Positions 47,001 to 62,000 of a DNA stretch of 64,000 bases are shown one piece after another. The stretch comes from Micropterix aruncella. Its lineage: Eukaryota; Arthropoda; Insecta; Lepidoptera; Micropterigidae. The notes under the pieces were generated by a model that did not search any database, had not been told where the DNA came from, and saw only the letters and a program-made list of their open reading frames with translations. Location of the stretch: positions 10,934,673-10,998,672 of the forward strand of contig OX155961.1 in NCBI GenBank assembly GCA_944548615.1, written 5' to 3'. Each line of letters opens with the position of its first letter. The first letter of the stretch is position 1. The position numbers and the translations under genes were made by a program.

Positions 47001-50000
47001 ACATTATAAATTATATAAAATTATAAATTTCTCAAGCCTCAGAGCATTGATGGTTTAGAACTAATCTCTTATCTAAATCTTTAACAGAAAGATTCTGTCA
47101 ATTTTGGTTGTTGTATATGATTCCAAGACATACTAGAATAGACCGCGGGAGTACGAAAGTTGTCTGTGAGTAAATACGATAGTGGAATAGAAAGAGACAG
47201 CTGCATATGGGCCCCCTCCATCCTTGTCTAGTCGCGCGTGAGCGTTTATCATTCTTTAATTGAGTATAATAATTAATTTCGAATCATGTCCTGCGCATGC
47301 GCGACTAAGCTAGGATAGAGGGGCCCATATACAGCTTTCTTTTTGTATTCCTCTATCAATTTCTCAGGCAGGTCGCGTGGTCTATTCTAGTATGTCTCTG
47401 ATGGCTCAAATGCATATATCCTTAGTACGTAAGATACAACTTCGAAATTCAGGGCAATTATTCCTATTTGAAATGCAGAAACTTCATTTAATGGTTATGT
47501 GAAAATCAACCCTAAATGGGTAAAATAGGAGATGCAATTTTTTAAAAAATCGAAAAAAAAAATAATTGGGTAAAATTAATATTCTCCTGAGGAAATTAAG
47601 AGTTTAGATAATAACCACACCCCCTAATGGGTTGAAAGAGGGGTTGTAAATTTATGTGTAAATCTCAAATTAAATAGGGAAAAACTCAAAATTAGGGTGA
47701 CTTAATCTCCGATGAAAATAAAAAAGACATCTTTAAGGTTTTTCCAAAAATCTACCCCCAACAGGATAAAATGGGGTTGAATTTATAGTCGGCCAAATGT
47801 AGTGGTGGCCAATACATTGGTTTTCTGTAATGTTGATTAGTAATGAGCGAAAGAAATAAATAAAACTTGAATCTCTATACTTGGTTTTTATATAGGTTCA
47901 CAAATATATTTACAAATATTTTAATGTCCGCCTTAGAACACGCTATAGCCTAGTTAGGTGACAATAAAATAGGATCACTGCCAACAGTTTTTGGCATATC
48001 ATGTTATCAGTTTTTGCTACTGGATTTTTGTCCATAACATTTTAATTGTACATGTTGTCCATTTTACTATAGAATATTGTGAATTACAAATTAAATAAAA
48101 TAAAATAAAGAAACCTGCTGATCAATTGCAGATGAAATTAAGGCCATAGGAAAGATCTGGTGTGAAATTAAGCAGAAGACTGGGACGGATGGAGGTGTAC
48201 TGTTGAGGATCTATGCCCCACTAAGGGGTGACAGGAGATAAGTCAGAATTTTTAAAGAATAATTAATTAATTTAGCTAAACTATGCAAGACAAGCTGCAC
48301 CACATAATCAAAATGTAATTCAATAGAGATGTTGAAAACAGGAATAAAATGGTGTTGAGTAAAATATTCTATTATTACCTTGTCGCGGTCCAAAGTGAGA
48401 TAGACCCTGCCTCTCCGGAACTGATGATCTTCGGTCACGCTTCGTCGCTCCGGAAGTTCCACCCTCCACGCCTTCTTCGTCCATCAGCAGTTCATCCAGA
48501 TCATCTTCAACCGTGAGATTCCCATCGAATAACTCATTGTAGTCCTGAGGATATTAGAAGCTTAGTCATCAGAAAGCCATATACTCATAAATGGAACCTC
48601 AAAATTTACCACAATTCAATAGCATATTCACCCACAGTTGTATGTAACATGTACGAATATCAGGCTATTGATCCATGATTCATGCATTCTTTGTCTACAA
48701 GATAACTCAAAAACCAAACGATTATGTTGAACTTTCGTTTTTTGAATGATGATTCCTTCACCAAGTCGTTAGTACATATTGATAATGAAATGTATTACTT
48801 TTATTTTGTATTGTGACATTATGAAAGCCACTATTTCCTCTTATTTATATACACCTTAGCTCCTTCAAAGATACATAGCGATTGATTGAGCAAAAACAAC
48901 ATAGCTGTAAACGGAGCCGAAAGTTATAGAGACCTATAATAGGACCTAGAGAGCAATTCTTGAAAAATCTAGCATGCCAAATTTGTCTATTGTCCATTTG
49001 ATTTACATGGGCCATAGACAAATTTAGCATGCTTATTTTTTCAAGAATGGGCGTTCTGACCCAGTTATTTGCAGAGATGTATAGTAACAGCTCTAATAGG
49101 GTTCAGCTCTAAGGAGATTCTAGATAGAGGACAGATGAAGACATAAGGTAAATGCGATCCGCAATAGACCCTACCTCAACCTTTTACGATCCATTATCAC
49201 AAACATGGCACTTGCTTACGCGCAGCCGACTTGCGTACGAGCGGCGGGAGACTAACACTTCGAAGTATCGAATAGAAACTCTCGTCTCTCTTGAATGTAA
49301 TATCCATTATTCATTGAATGTAATATGTTCAACTAGAGCTGTCAACTACAACGGGCGAACCTGTCACCTCAGGAAGTTTCAACGATATTAGATCGTTCTG
49401 TCTCCTGTGAGGTGAGCGCAGAAGACTTAGGACGAAAAACAATCCACTGTCTAATTACGTCATCTGCCCGTCAGAGGCCAACACCTTACGGCGAGGCACC
49501 GGGAATGGTACCCAGCAGGCTGCCTGGCCCCCTGGCCTGACTACCAATTTGGAATTAACTTTTAGGATACCTCCTGCCTCCCGACTGGTTACCGGATCGA
49601 GATCACTTGCGCGGTCCTCTCCCTTAAGTAGCGGTGATACGGTGTCTACCGAATCTATCGCGGACTACGGCATCCTTTGCCCGGCTCTACACCCGGGATC
49701 GGGTGGCCGAATGGTCGTTTCAAGAGCAGTTGCCGTAAGGTTAACAACTACCCTCGGTCTATAGGAAACACTACTGTTTCCAGACTCCTTCGGCTGTTAG
49801 TCGGAATGCACAATCGATTGGCTGACGCCGTACGGTGTGTAGACTGTCCAGGAGCGCCCGAAGGTTGACTGCTAGGGGAGCGTATCCAGCGTCTTACCGC
49901 AGGATGGGTGTTGACCCGTGTGTTTGACCGACCCTATACAACTGAATCTTAGTGGCCAAACTGCAACAGGGCCCATTATCTCCGAAATAGCTGTAATATG

Positions 50001-53000
50001 TTCAGAAGGGTTAGTTCACGGGCAAAGGATTTTAGTCGGTATTACTTGGCAGAGAACACGTATTAGGATCCAAATCCTGCAAATACGGCCGATTGTTCGA
50101 TATTGTTCGAATGTCTCAACGAATTACGAAGTCTAAGGGACAATGGACAGGCTGTATCAGTCCATTGGAGTTGCACGCTTGCAAGCTGGAAGAAACGTTG
50201 GAAGGCAGCCAGCAAGACGGTCCAATGACATAATGCGAGTTGCTGTACCTCTGTAGATGCAAAAGGCGCAAAGCACAGATGAGTGGCATTTATTTGGAGA
50301 GGTCTATACCGTAAGGACTGATTGTGTGTTATTACCTTCGCTTCCTGTGTACTTGTTAGATGTCCGGGTCTCTCCTTATCCGCCACCAGGAGAGTCCATA
50401 ATGGCAACGGTGGAACCGACGTTATTTCTGCGTAATCTAATTGTACTTCTTCCGGGATCTATAATTTATTATATTTGGTATCAGTGTGATATTTAGCATT
50501 TAATGTTAATGATAATATGATGATAAATGATGAATTTTGTGAATGTTTACTCCCAATTAATAGATAGGCAAGCATTTATCCGATGTTCACACTAACTGAT
50601 CGGAGATGAAGAGGCAACTCCTAGATTAACAGGATAACACTAAACTACTCTTTACAGGATAATATGCCCTCATGTAACTCATATTTCAAATGTAGACATG
50701 TTGATATGCAAGTTAATATTAATAATTTGAAATCCTTAAATTTGAGGAAAACTGAAGGTATATGCGTTAATTCGATTATTCATAGTGCTACCCCATTTAG
50801 CCAATATTTTTAACAAATTTATCTGTGGATGTATTTTTCCTGATTTCTATTTTTTTCCTGAGAACTATTTTTACTGAGAATGAAAAATGATAGAATAGTA
50901 CCACTCTTTAAAGGTGGAGATAAAGAGATCTCTCTTATTTAATATGACTGGACTATTACACAACCATCAATATAGATTCACCAAGTGCTGCTGTACAATA
51001 GATGCTGGAATCATGCTGATTAAGAATATATTTGGCACTTGAGAGATAGCTATTGGTATTTTCTGAGACCTCTCAAAAGCATTTGATTGTGTTAACCATC
51101 AAACTCTTCTGATAAAACTGAAACATAAAGATATAATAAAGCTTCGGATTTAATTATATCATACTTAGAAAATAGGATACAAACAGTTGATATATGTAAA
51201 TGGGGTACAGTCGTTGGGATCACCAGTAAAAATTGGCATTGCGCAAGAATCAATTTTTTCGGTTCTATTTTATTTCATGTTTATATTAATGATCTGTGTG
51301 AATACAAAATAAATTATAGCTTTATTTTCAGATGATACCTCTCATTATTATTTTGTTGAGCAATTTTGTTGTTTTTTTTTTATGAATTAAAATTTGTCTC
51401 GACTATTTCTATTGCACCTTTTTATTGTTGTTATTTTATATTTGTAATATTTCTAGTTTGATTATTTTATAACTGACAATTCATATTTATATTATAACCA
51501 TGCAGCTATTTTAGCAGCTCAAGTTATATTTAAAATATATAATATTATACATTGTTTTTACAACTTAAAAGAATAGTCAATCTGTACAAAAATAAATTAT
51601 ACTAGTACACCACATAGGTAAATCTTGAAAAAACAATTTGACTATACCGAGTAGGGATTACTACTGACTGGCTTATTTTTTAAATAAATTGAAAAAATAT
51701 ATGTCTCATAGGGAGATAACCGTAACCGTCTCTCGTAACCGGCATGTCCATTCAACACGGGCACGTGAACAACTTGCTATAATACCCAAGCACAAAACTA
51801 CACATTTCCAGTGCAGCTTTTCGTATTATTCTGCGGTTGTATGGAATCGGTTGGGAATGGCTTTGCGATCGAAATCAATTGCAGTATTTAAGGACCACTT
51901 TAAAAGTTTATTATTAAAGGAAGATATTTAGATGTCATAATTTGATTTTATTTTAAAATAACTATTGCTAATTGGATTATTACTATTGTCTTCGTTTATT
52001 TATTAATTTGTAACCTGATTATTTAATGTTAAATATTTTGATTTTGATTATTTTTGATTTATTATATGTAGATTATTAAATTTATGTAATTACGTTATTT
52101 TCTTTTAATATCATTTGATGTTAAATATCTTGATTTTAATTATTTCAATTTGTGTATTTATTTGATTATGATTATTTGGATTTTTTGTTTTAAGATTTAT
52201 TTGATTAGGTTATTTTATTTTAAAAATCATATACCTATGTATCAATAATTAATAGGTGTGTCCTGAAAACCAGGATAAGAGATATCCTGAGGATACCCCT
52301 AATTTGCAGCGTTTGTAGCTTTATTTCATAGTCTTTGTCTATTTATAGTTTTAATTTTTAATCTGTGTGTTCTTGTTTTTTTTTGTATATGTTTTTTATA
52401 ACAGCTGCAAATAAATAAAATAAATAAAAAATAAATAAATAAAAAATTAATTTTACTGATTTTTTGATTTATGGCACTGTAAAAGTGACTGCGGCACATC
52501 TTTGGCAGTTTGATTTTTCATCCAGTTGCCCTGCTTTAATATAGGATATTCATACTTCCAAGTCTTTCTGCGGAATCTGTGGCAACTCACATTTTTATTT
52601 GTTTAATCGGGTGTAAAAAAATGACATCCGGGCAAATACATTATTGCTTACTGATTTCTTATTTTCGTGACAATATACTGGTTTATTTATATATTTTATA
52701 TAATTAATAAGAGATAAAGTTTGATTGGTTTATGGATAAATGCCTACCAGTATATAAAAGGGAAATGGTGCCATTTTAAAAGTAATTTCCTTCTCAAATG
52801 AAGCGATGTTTGAAGATTGACGCCATGAGGTCTGATGATTGACTTACCTGAACAGTATTGTCGAGTGGTGAGACAGCGCCGGCGGCGAAAGAGACAGAGA
52901 GCGTGCGCGAACGTGACCAGCCGCGCTGCAACAGACATGCAACAGTCGCAGGACGTTCGTACAACGCAACTTGTGCATTACGAATAGGCGTGGATATTAT

Positions 53001-56000
53001 ACGAGCACTTATTACGCACAAGCATAGCTATTGCAAACACAGATAAGTATACTAGAGGGTATCTCAAAAGTCTTTTAACATTTGAAAAGCTTATGGAAAA
53101 AAAACCCATTAGGATCAGAAACTAAAAAAAGCTTTGTCGGCAATAACAGTATACGGATTAGGGTTATATTGTCCAATTGCTGCTAATGCCTGAATTTTAA
53201 CATAATATCCCTGTAGGAAATAATTCTCAAACCGCCGTAAACACGGAGGCATGAAAATAAAACCAGGCTCTCTGGTTAAAGCCTTAAAAACCATGCAATG
53301 CAGGCAGGCGCCAAAAAATTCTGGTCCATTTTGATACCATCATCATCTTTGCGCTACAACTCACTGTGCCTTGGCCAAGAATCTTCTTCCACTTCCCTAT
53401 CCTGAGGTTTGGTTTTTCAGATGTTCACCCTAAATGCATTTAAGTCTTTAACCATAGAATGAAGCCGTTGCAGTTCTGGTCACCCGACTTAATGATGCTT
53501 TTCAGGTCTCCTACAAAGAATGCTTTTCAACACTGTAATAGCAACACTGTAATGCTTTTCAACGCTTTAATAAATGTAATAAATATTACAAAAATATTAC
53601 TACTTTATTGTGAACATGAGTTGTCATGAGTTTTTTTTTAATCTCCTAAAGTTGGTTTAACGACAGGCACTTCCGGCCTGTCAAATCTGACCACGGCCAT
53701 TGAAGGGAACATTTTGTTCCAAGATGGTGCGAGCGGCTTTACTGACTCGCGCTGGGCGACAGAGTACTCGCTAAAAGCCAAGTGATCCGTGGTTCATAGT
53801 GCACTAGAAGTGCGGCGTTTTGAAGTTAAGGTGTAAAAGGTAAAACAACACGGTAAGGTGTGAAAGCAGTAGCAGTAGCACAGTGCAGCCCTGCAGCAGC
53901 ACAGTGCAACCCTGCAGCATTAGGGCATTTTTTTAAAGGGATGTGCGTTGTTAACTCTACACCCCTCGCTCAGAGGGGTGCAAGTGCTCGATAGCATGAC
54001 TAAAAGCACAATTTGAGAAAGTTGAAGTTTCAATAAGTCTACAAGCCGGAAAAATCCTATGACCTCGAATGGGGGGGAGGGGGGGGGGGGGTGAATGGGT
54101 GGTAAGGTGGACACTCATATGTGGCAAGACAGCTGTCCTAAACCTACCACAGGCGGTCGTTAGTCCGGAGTCCACCGCTCACCCACCTGAAGTGTAATAT
54201 ACATTGCATTGTGGAAAGACAACATGATAACAAAATTCCTAAGGAGAGATCCACTGTTTAAGATTCCTTTCTCGCACAATCCTGCCCCAAACAACATGCT
54301 TTTCAAATGTTAAGTGACTTACATTTTATATAAACACCAGCTGGAAGCCAGACGCTCAGCTCCAAGCTGACGAGATAGCATGATCAGCGTTGCTAAACTC
54401 TCTAGTTAACTTTAAACAATTGCTATAGTTCTCGAGTAAATCAATATGCACCTAATAATAGCTATGCTTGGCAGTAAAAAAAATAATGCTATGGAGGCAA
54501 TCTTGGGTGCAGAATAAAATTAGAAAAAAAATCAGATGAGTAACTATTGCATAATTCTGATATACTATATCTCGCAGTCGATGAGACCTAGGATAGCAAA
54601 AATTGCATGCAACACTGCATGTCATAAAGCAGCATATCTCGAAAATTTCTTAATTCAATGAGTCGTGACTTAGGTACCTATACATCCGTTGAACGATGCA
54701 TATATTGGGATAATAATAATTTTGTGCAGTAACTTTTTTTAAACTGGCTATTTCCAAAACCAATAAGTGTAAGCCACATAGCGAGCAACTTTTTTTTTAG
54801 TTTTTTTTAATGCTTTATAAATCTTATGGTAACGGCCCACCTTAATGTCTAACGATAATTATCTTACAAAGCCGTTACCCATCCAAATACTGACTACGCC
54901 CGACGCTGGTTAACTTTGGTGATCTGAAGGGAACCAGTGTTAGAACGCGGCTACAGACTTTACAACTTTAGCATATTGTTTCGTTTTTGAGGAGATGGAG
55001 ATGCAGGACTCATGACGAATGCACATCTCCACATTGTGAAGACCGTGGTCGGTCTACATGCAGCTGTAAAGAGTAATAATAATAAATAAATACAAACGGA
55101 GCTGCCATGGAATTCACCGACCGGAGTCGGGCCCATCATAATACTATTTTTTTTACACTTCTGGGGGGTGAGCAGTGGATTCCGGACTTACGAACCGGCT
55201 GTGGTAGGTTTAGGACAGCTGTCTTGCCACATGTGAGCGTTCACCTTGCCACCCATTCACTCCCCCTTCGAAGCCATAGAATTTGAGATGCGCAAATCGC
55301 AGTTTTAGATAATTTTTCTAAGAAAGAGTTGATTATTTTTCTGGAAAGGCCAAGATCTTTAAAGAGGTGAAATAGAGATTTAGCTGGCAGGCCACGAGCG
55401 CCAACTTCCACCGCGTGAAGGTGAACAGTGAAGCCGTTCCGGGTTACGGCATTTGCAAGATCATGGTATTTATTTAATTTGTACTCGTGGTCTTTTGGGA
55501 TATTTGATTCCCATGGAACAGTTAATTCTACGATAAGAGCCACCTTCCGAGATAGAGAGTAAAGAGTTATATCTGGACGGAGGGCTGTGCATCCGAGACT
55601 TTCAGGGAATTTATACTGCTTAGAGACCGAATCAACCTCCAGAATCCAATCTGTAGCTTTCTCGATTATTGAGAAGAGTTTTGTAGTTAAATGTTTTTTG
55701 CCTTTAGAGCCATCCCGCACAAACTGTATTGGGGGTTTGGAGGATACTGTCAAACCCTTGGGGTTTGGAGGATACTGTCAAACCCTTATAAGCACAGTAG
55801 CAGCCGTATATTTGCGCTTTGTTTCTTTCTAGACTAGGGTTCAGCGACCTTTTAAGTTAAATAGTGAGATTTTTTAACCTCTGGTGGCTCGTGGCTTAAA
55901 ATAAGCCCTAACCGCGGCGAGTCATTGGATCGGCGGGCGCAGATCTGCAGCAGCGGCTTTTAATGTTTATGATAAGTTTGTATCCCAAAATATAGTTTTA

Positions 56001-59000
56001 CGCAGGTGATGCAGTCGTTTTCGTATTTTATAAAAACCCAACTTTATTTCATTAAAAAATTTGTAAATATGAAGTCGTTTTTTTCTTCTCCTTTATACCC
56101 TATACGGTAACGACCCACCTTAATTGTCTAACAACAATTATCCTACAGGCGGCCGGCTTACCCATATAAGTGCTAACCACACCCGGTGCTGCTTAACTTC
56201 AGTGATCTGACGGGAACCAGTGTTGTAATGCGACTAGGTACGAGAAAACACAGCTTTTAAATTGACAGTGGCGGCTAATACGTGCCCACCAAGCAATAGT
56301 TCAAACAACCGTATAAAAATAAAATTAAGAAAAACACTTTACATTTTGCATGGTTAATGGAGGCTGCCTTTATCATCAATATTTACCGAATCAATAAAAT
56401 CAGTCCCTTCTTTTTATTCCATTTTATTACAATTGGTATTGAACTTGATAAGAAATAACCCGTACTCGATGCACTTTTTTTGCAAACTCCACTGTGGAGT
56501 AAGCCACAGCTGAGAGGTTGAAATTGAGTATGACAGGACCTTAACTGGTCTTCGGTACCGGGCAAAGGGTAGAGTTTCTCTTATCAATTAATTGCAGTAT
56601 CCCATTTTGCCTTTGATCTTGTCCCTCATTATTTCCATTTTTATTGTGACACGAACTAACTTCTGCTTATTTCTTATTAAATTTATAACTTCACGATTCG
56701 TTCACTTTATCTTTATCACAAATTTATCACTTCACATTATTCGTTCATGAAATATGAAATTTATTTTTTTAAGAAGATTTGGACTAAAAAATCCCAGACT
56801 CACAAGCCACAGCTTGTCAAGACCTGAGCTAGTTCAAGCTATAGTCGCAGAAATGAAACACTGTGGCTTACACTTATAAATAAAATGCAAAAATGGTAAG
56901 CAATAAACGAGTCAAATTCCAATAAAAGCTAACTTTGTACAATGATGGTTCAAATATACGATTTACAGGGATTATTTAAAGCTATCAGAAGTTCGTTGAT
57001 ATACATTATTATTATTATTACTATTAAGTTTTCTCGGACAGGCAGCATAATTCATAATTAATTGCTGATATGTCTGATTTTAACACTAAGTTTGTTTAGC
57101 GTTTTTAAAAATGAATGTCAAGTCTATTTTTAAATGTGTATTCTATTACTTCAAATACTTCAGCAGTTGAAGTGTTCCACTGGTCCACAATACGTTAGTT
57201 AGGAAGTGTTGGTTTGTTTGTACTCTGTGTTGTGAAATTTTACAATGGGCGGGTTTATTATCATATGACAATCTCTTACAACCAACCCTATGAAGTGTTC
57301 ATATGTTAGTGTGCATGTAGGATATATAGAGTTGTCAACTAAACAGGCGAACTCGTCACCTCAGGAAGTTTTAACGATTAGTCGTTCTCTCTCCCTAGAA
57401 GTGAACGCAGAAGACGGACAAAACAATCCACCGTCAAGCTTCGCCACATGCCCGTAAGAGGCCAACGCCTTAACTGCGAGATAACTAGGTGTGTTACCCA
57501 GCGGGCTTACACTCAAGCCCTTACTTCCAATTGCGACCAGATTACTCCGGTCTCTCGATTGGTTACGAGTTCGAGCTCACTTGCGCGGTCCTCTCCCTTA
57601 CGAAGCGGTGAAACAGTGTATACCGAATCTATCGCGGACCACGGCATCCTTTGCCCGGCTGTTCACCCAGGATCGGATAGCCGATGGTCGTTTCAAGAGC
57701 AGTCGCCGTAAGGTCCGCAACCACCCCCGCTCTATAGGAAACAGTACTGCTTCTGGCTGTTAAGTCAGAGTGCACAGTCGATTGGCTTACGCCGCACGGT
57801 GCGCAGACCGTCCAGGAGAGCCAGAAGGTTGATTCCCAGGGGAAACTAACCATAAGGCCAGAGTCCTACCCAGGCTAGCACTTCATGCGTGGAGACCGCC
57901 GGATGGGTGTGAGCAACCCTGGTCTAGGATATGTGTACAAGTGTGTCTTGTTATCGCATTCGATCGACAGAATTCAAATGCAATTCCGTTAATTTTATCC
58001 CAATAGAAAATGATGACCCCGCCGGGAATCGAACCCAGAACCTTAGAATGTAAGATCAGGCGACCAAACCACTATGCCACCGGGCCGTGTGAAGAATTGT
58101 GTTTTCTCCAATTTGTAGTTGTGGCCTCGCAGATGATGCATGTGGTTCCCCGCATAAAGAACAAAGACAACTCGGGTACAATAGATATATAGCTAAAGCA
58201 GTTTAGAAAATAGGTCCATTTCTTGAAATAAATACCTACTCTGAATTGGAGCTTTAGGGTTGTCACACTTTATGTTTTGTAAAAATGAAGTTTTTTTAAT
58301 TAAAAATTAAAACATTTATTTAGCTTCTATAGTGATTAAATAATCGAATGAATTAACTAGTTTACAAATAAAATTAGTTAAAAGCATCAACATTTTAAGA
58401 GGTCTTTATTCTTCATTATTATAAATTGATTTATTTTAATCAAAAAACTTATCACCAATCAATTTATATTTATCATTTAAATAATTTTATATATTAAAAA
58501 TACTGATTGCACGTCAAATTACACTGCACTGACAACACATGAAATCAAATTGTTCTCGAGGCGGCACTCACGACTGACAGCATCGCGACAATCGCTTAGA
58601 TTATTGTCGAGGCGTGCGTATGTGTGAGTGCGTTCGTTTTGGACGTTTGTACCTAGCTTCCATACTGCTTTAGCTATATATTTACTGTGACTCGGGGCAA
58701 TTATGACCCATGAAGGGTCTTATCCGAGGATAAGAGGAAGGATAGAACTGATCAACAGTTAAGGAGAAAAGTTCTCGAATGGCGACCATGAACCGGCAGA
58801 CATGGTGTAGGACGCCCCCCCAGAAGATAGACCGGTGACATTGCCATGGTCACAGGAAGGAGATGGATGGAGGCGGCTCAAGACCGTTTGTTATCGCATT
58901 CTATGAAGAGGCCTATGTCCAACAGTGGACGTCTACCGGCTGATGATGATGATGATAGAGGATTCGATTCTTTTCGATGAGGTCACCCCTGAGTCAACCC

Positions 59001-62000
59001 CTGAGCGCCTCGAGTGTAGGCGGTTGCAAAGTGCGAAGTCTTTCTGGGTCTTTTAAAACCCGTTGGCATCTGCGCTGGATTTTCGAGGAGATCCTTGTCT
59101 TTCACAATAAGGATTCCATATCTGGAATCCAAACTCTACAGCTGGTCTGACGTAAGTTTAACATAGTATCAACAATAAGGTTGGTGTGATATAGGGGAAT
59201 GATTTGCACATGAGGTACATACATGAGTTGGCCTTTTTCAAGATCTGTGTGACATGCTCACTTCACTTCAGATTGCATACTATCGTTATATCAAGGTTTT
59301 TTGTACTCGACACTGTAACCAAACTGCTCTAGATTGTACAGTTTAGTGTTATTTTTGCATATGTTAAGTTTACTGCATTTGTCAGCATTTAGCTTTATTT
59401 AGCCATATCACCCACACAGCATAGTGTGGATGATGTGGACCACTTCATCCATGATGTGGTCTATTTCAGAATTCTGTCCAGGTCGTTGGGATTCGCTACT
59501 GTAATGAAGGCAGACAACATAAACAGCGACTGTCATTCAGTAAATCTACAGACTTCTTTAGGTCAAAGCTCTTGGTTGTAACGCCAAACTTATACACATC
59601 CCATTATATTTGAACCACCCGTAAAATAAAAATGTCATTTTAATCACGATACTCATTCGCTTCACGTATACATAACAAAATACGAGTATATCCCATACGA
59701 GAGAAGTGTATCTCGATACCTGTTTAGTGATGCTTTCGTCGTCGCCGGCAGAAGATCGAGCATTGTAAGTGCCACCGATACATCTGTTAAAAAAGTAAGA
59801 ATAGTAATGTAAAGCGACGGAAGACAAAATGATTTACAGTATTATATTATTCTTTTAAGTTTGTTTATTCCTAATTAACATATTTTTAACAGCCCTACTC
59901 GTAACATTTGTAGGTAATGACAACTGACCAAACTACTAATACAATACAGCCACAGTATACCAAGAGAGCAGTAGACGCTCTCTCGAGTGACAGGGCATTG
60001 CGGGAATAGGGTGCGAGGGAAGTGGGCAGAGAGGTATGTCTCGACGAACACCTTTGGTTAGCACTACGCGTGGGTAAAGGTTGGCCAATTTTTCGAAAGT
60101 TTGCATATTCACGTGGGCACAGTAGCGGACACCTGGCGGCCATATACGAGCCCTTACGACTCGTGATGTATTTATTTCGATTTCAGTTTTGTTCTAAGGA
60201 CATCTGCTGACTGCTATACTCTACTAGAGCAGTGTTTTTCAACCTTTTTAGATAGTGACACCCTTTTTGGGTAAAAAAAAAAACCCTTAAGCGACCCCTC
60301 GTTAGATTGTAACTTAGTTCTCTCGACCCCCCCCCCTTAGTCTCTTACACAGCTGTAACTGTAGGCATCAAATAAATGAGTTCTTATAAAAACAATGGTG
60401 AAAACTACCAATTTTAACGGTTTTTCATTTTCAAAGCTATAACTACCTGTTTCCATCTTAGATCAATATAAAGTTTTGTAAAAGCAATAGTAAAACACAT
60501 AATAAATATGTTTTCCTTCCGAAGCTGTAAATGTTGGCATATTAGATAAAAGATAATGTTTTATTTTTTTAGATAGCCTGCGATAGATAACCTACCGATT
60601 GAAAGCCACCGTACTATAGTAACCAATAAAGGTTCAGCAATGGGTGCATTAAAGTTAGGAATCACGGAATTGATAAGTTCGGTTCATTGTGATATCTTGG
60701 ATGGGAGGTTTTCATTTCATCTACAAGGCATAAAATAGCAACACCGAAATCAACAAAAAAAGACAACAAAGTTTCAAAATATACATATGTATACTTAGAT
60801 CATTGATTATGTATGGTATTAGATTTCGCTATGACCGTACAGCTGAAAGAGCTAACAGACCCCGTACCAGTCCAAAGAGGAGTCCGACAAGGTGACGTTA
60901 TATCCCCTAAGCTGTTCACCAACGCTATGGAGGATAAATTCAAGACATTGGACTGGAGTGGCAAGGGAATCAACAATGACGGGTGTATCTCAATCACCTG
61001 CGCTACGCGGATGATATAGTTATAATCGCTGAATGTGTCGAAGACCTACAACTCATGCTGGAGCAACTATATCACGCGTCCCTGCGAACGGGTCTTAAGA
61101 TGAACATGGACAAGACAAAGGTTATGGCGAAAGCCGATCTCACACCGAATCCCATTTCATTGAATGGACAACCGCTGGAGCAGGTGAAGGAGTACACATA
61201 CCTAGGACAGGTGATAAAGCTCGGCCGGGACTCGATGATGGCAGAGATAAAGCGAAGAAAACAATTGCGATGGGCAGCCTTCGGGAAGCTGAGCTTCGTG
61301 CTGAAGTCCAGAATTCTCCAATCGCTCAAGACAAAAGTGTATAATCAGTGCTAAAATATGACGTATGCTTGTGAGACATGGACACTGATTGCTGGGATGA
61401 TCCACGAGCTCAAGGTGGTACAGCGTAACATGGAGGGAGTTATGCTCGGCATATCGTTGCGCGATCGAGTCCGAAACGACATCATGAGACAGCGCAAAAA
61501 GGTGGTTGACGTGGGTCAAAGAGTGGCCAAGCTGAAATGGGCTCGGGCCGGCTACGTTCCCGACGACACGACAAACGGTGGAGCAGTGCGTTTTGGAGTG
61601 GAGACCACGGCTAGGCAGAAGAAGTGTGGGCAGACCACCGACCCGATGGTCCGATGACATTAAGGATACAGCTGGACCAGTCAGGATGAGGGAAACGGAC
61701 AACCGATCCGAATGGAGAGTGATTGGAGAGGTGTATGCCCAACGGTGGGCGAATGCGCGCTGATGAAGAAGAAGAAGATTAGATTTTGCAACTCTATCGA
61801 ACGATTTGGCAATTTATTTGAACATCTATAATAACATTGATAATGAATATTTTTTTTTTATAAAGGACTGATTGTTTATAAAAACCCAATAATGTAACCA
61901 ATGATAACAAAAACAACACTCAATTATTAGTGCCATCTATCACATTTTTTATATAGGCTGATTACATCACAGAAATAATATGGAGAGATAAAATGCCATC

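Noticed and set aside
54827..56238. Functional 5S rRNA genes
   Set aside because: Only the internal portion of 5S is present, with substitutions, and no terminal stem or T-run terminator in place.
58010..58085. tRNA gene
   Set aside because: A and B boxes are good, but the acceptor-stem halves do not pair and the sequence continues as a SINE.
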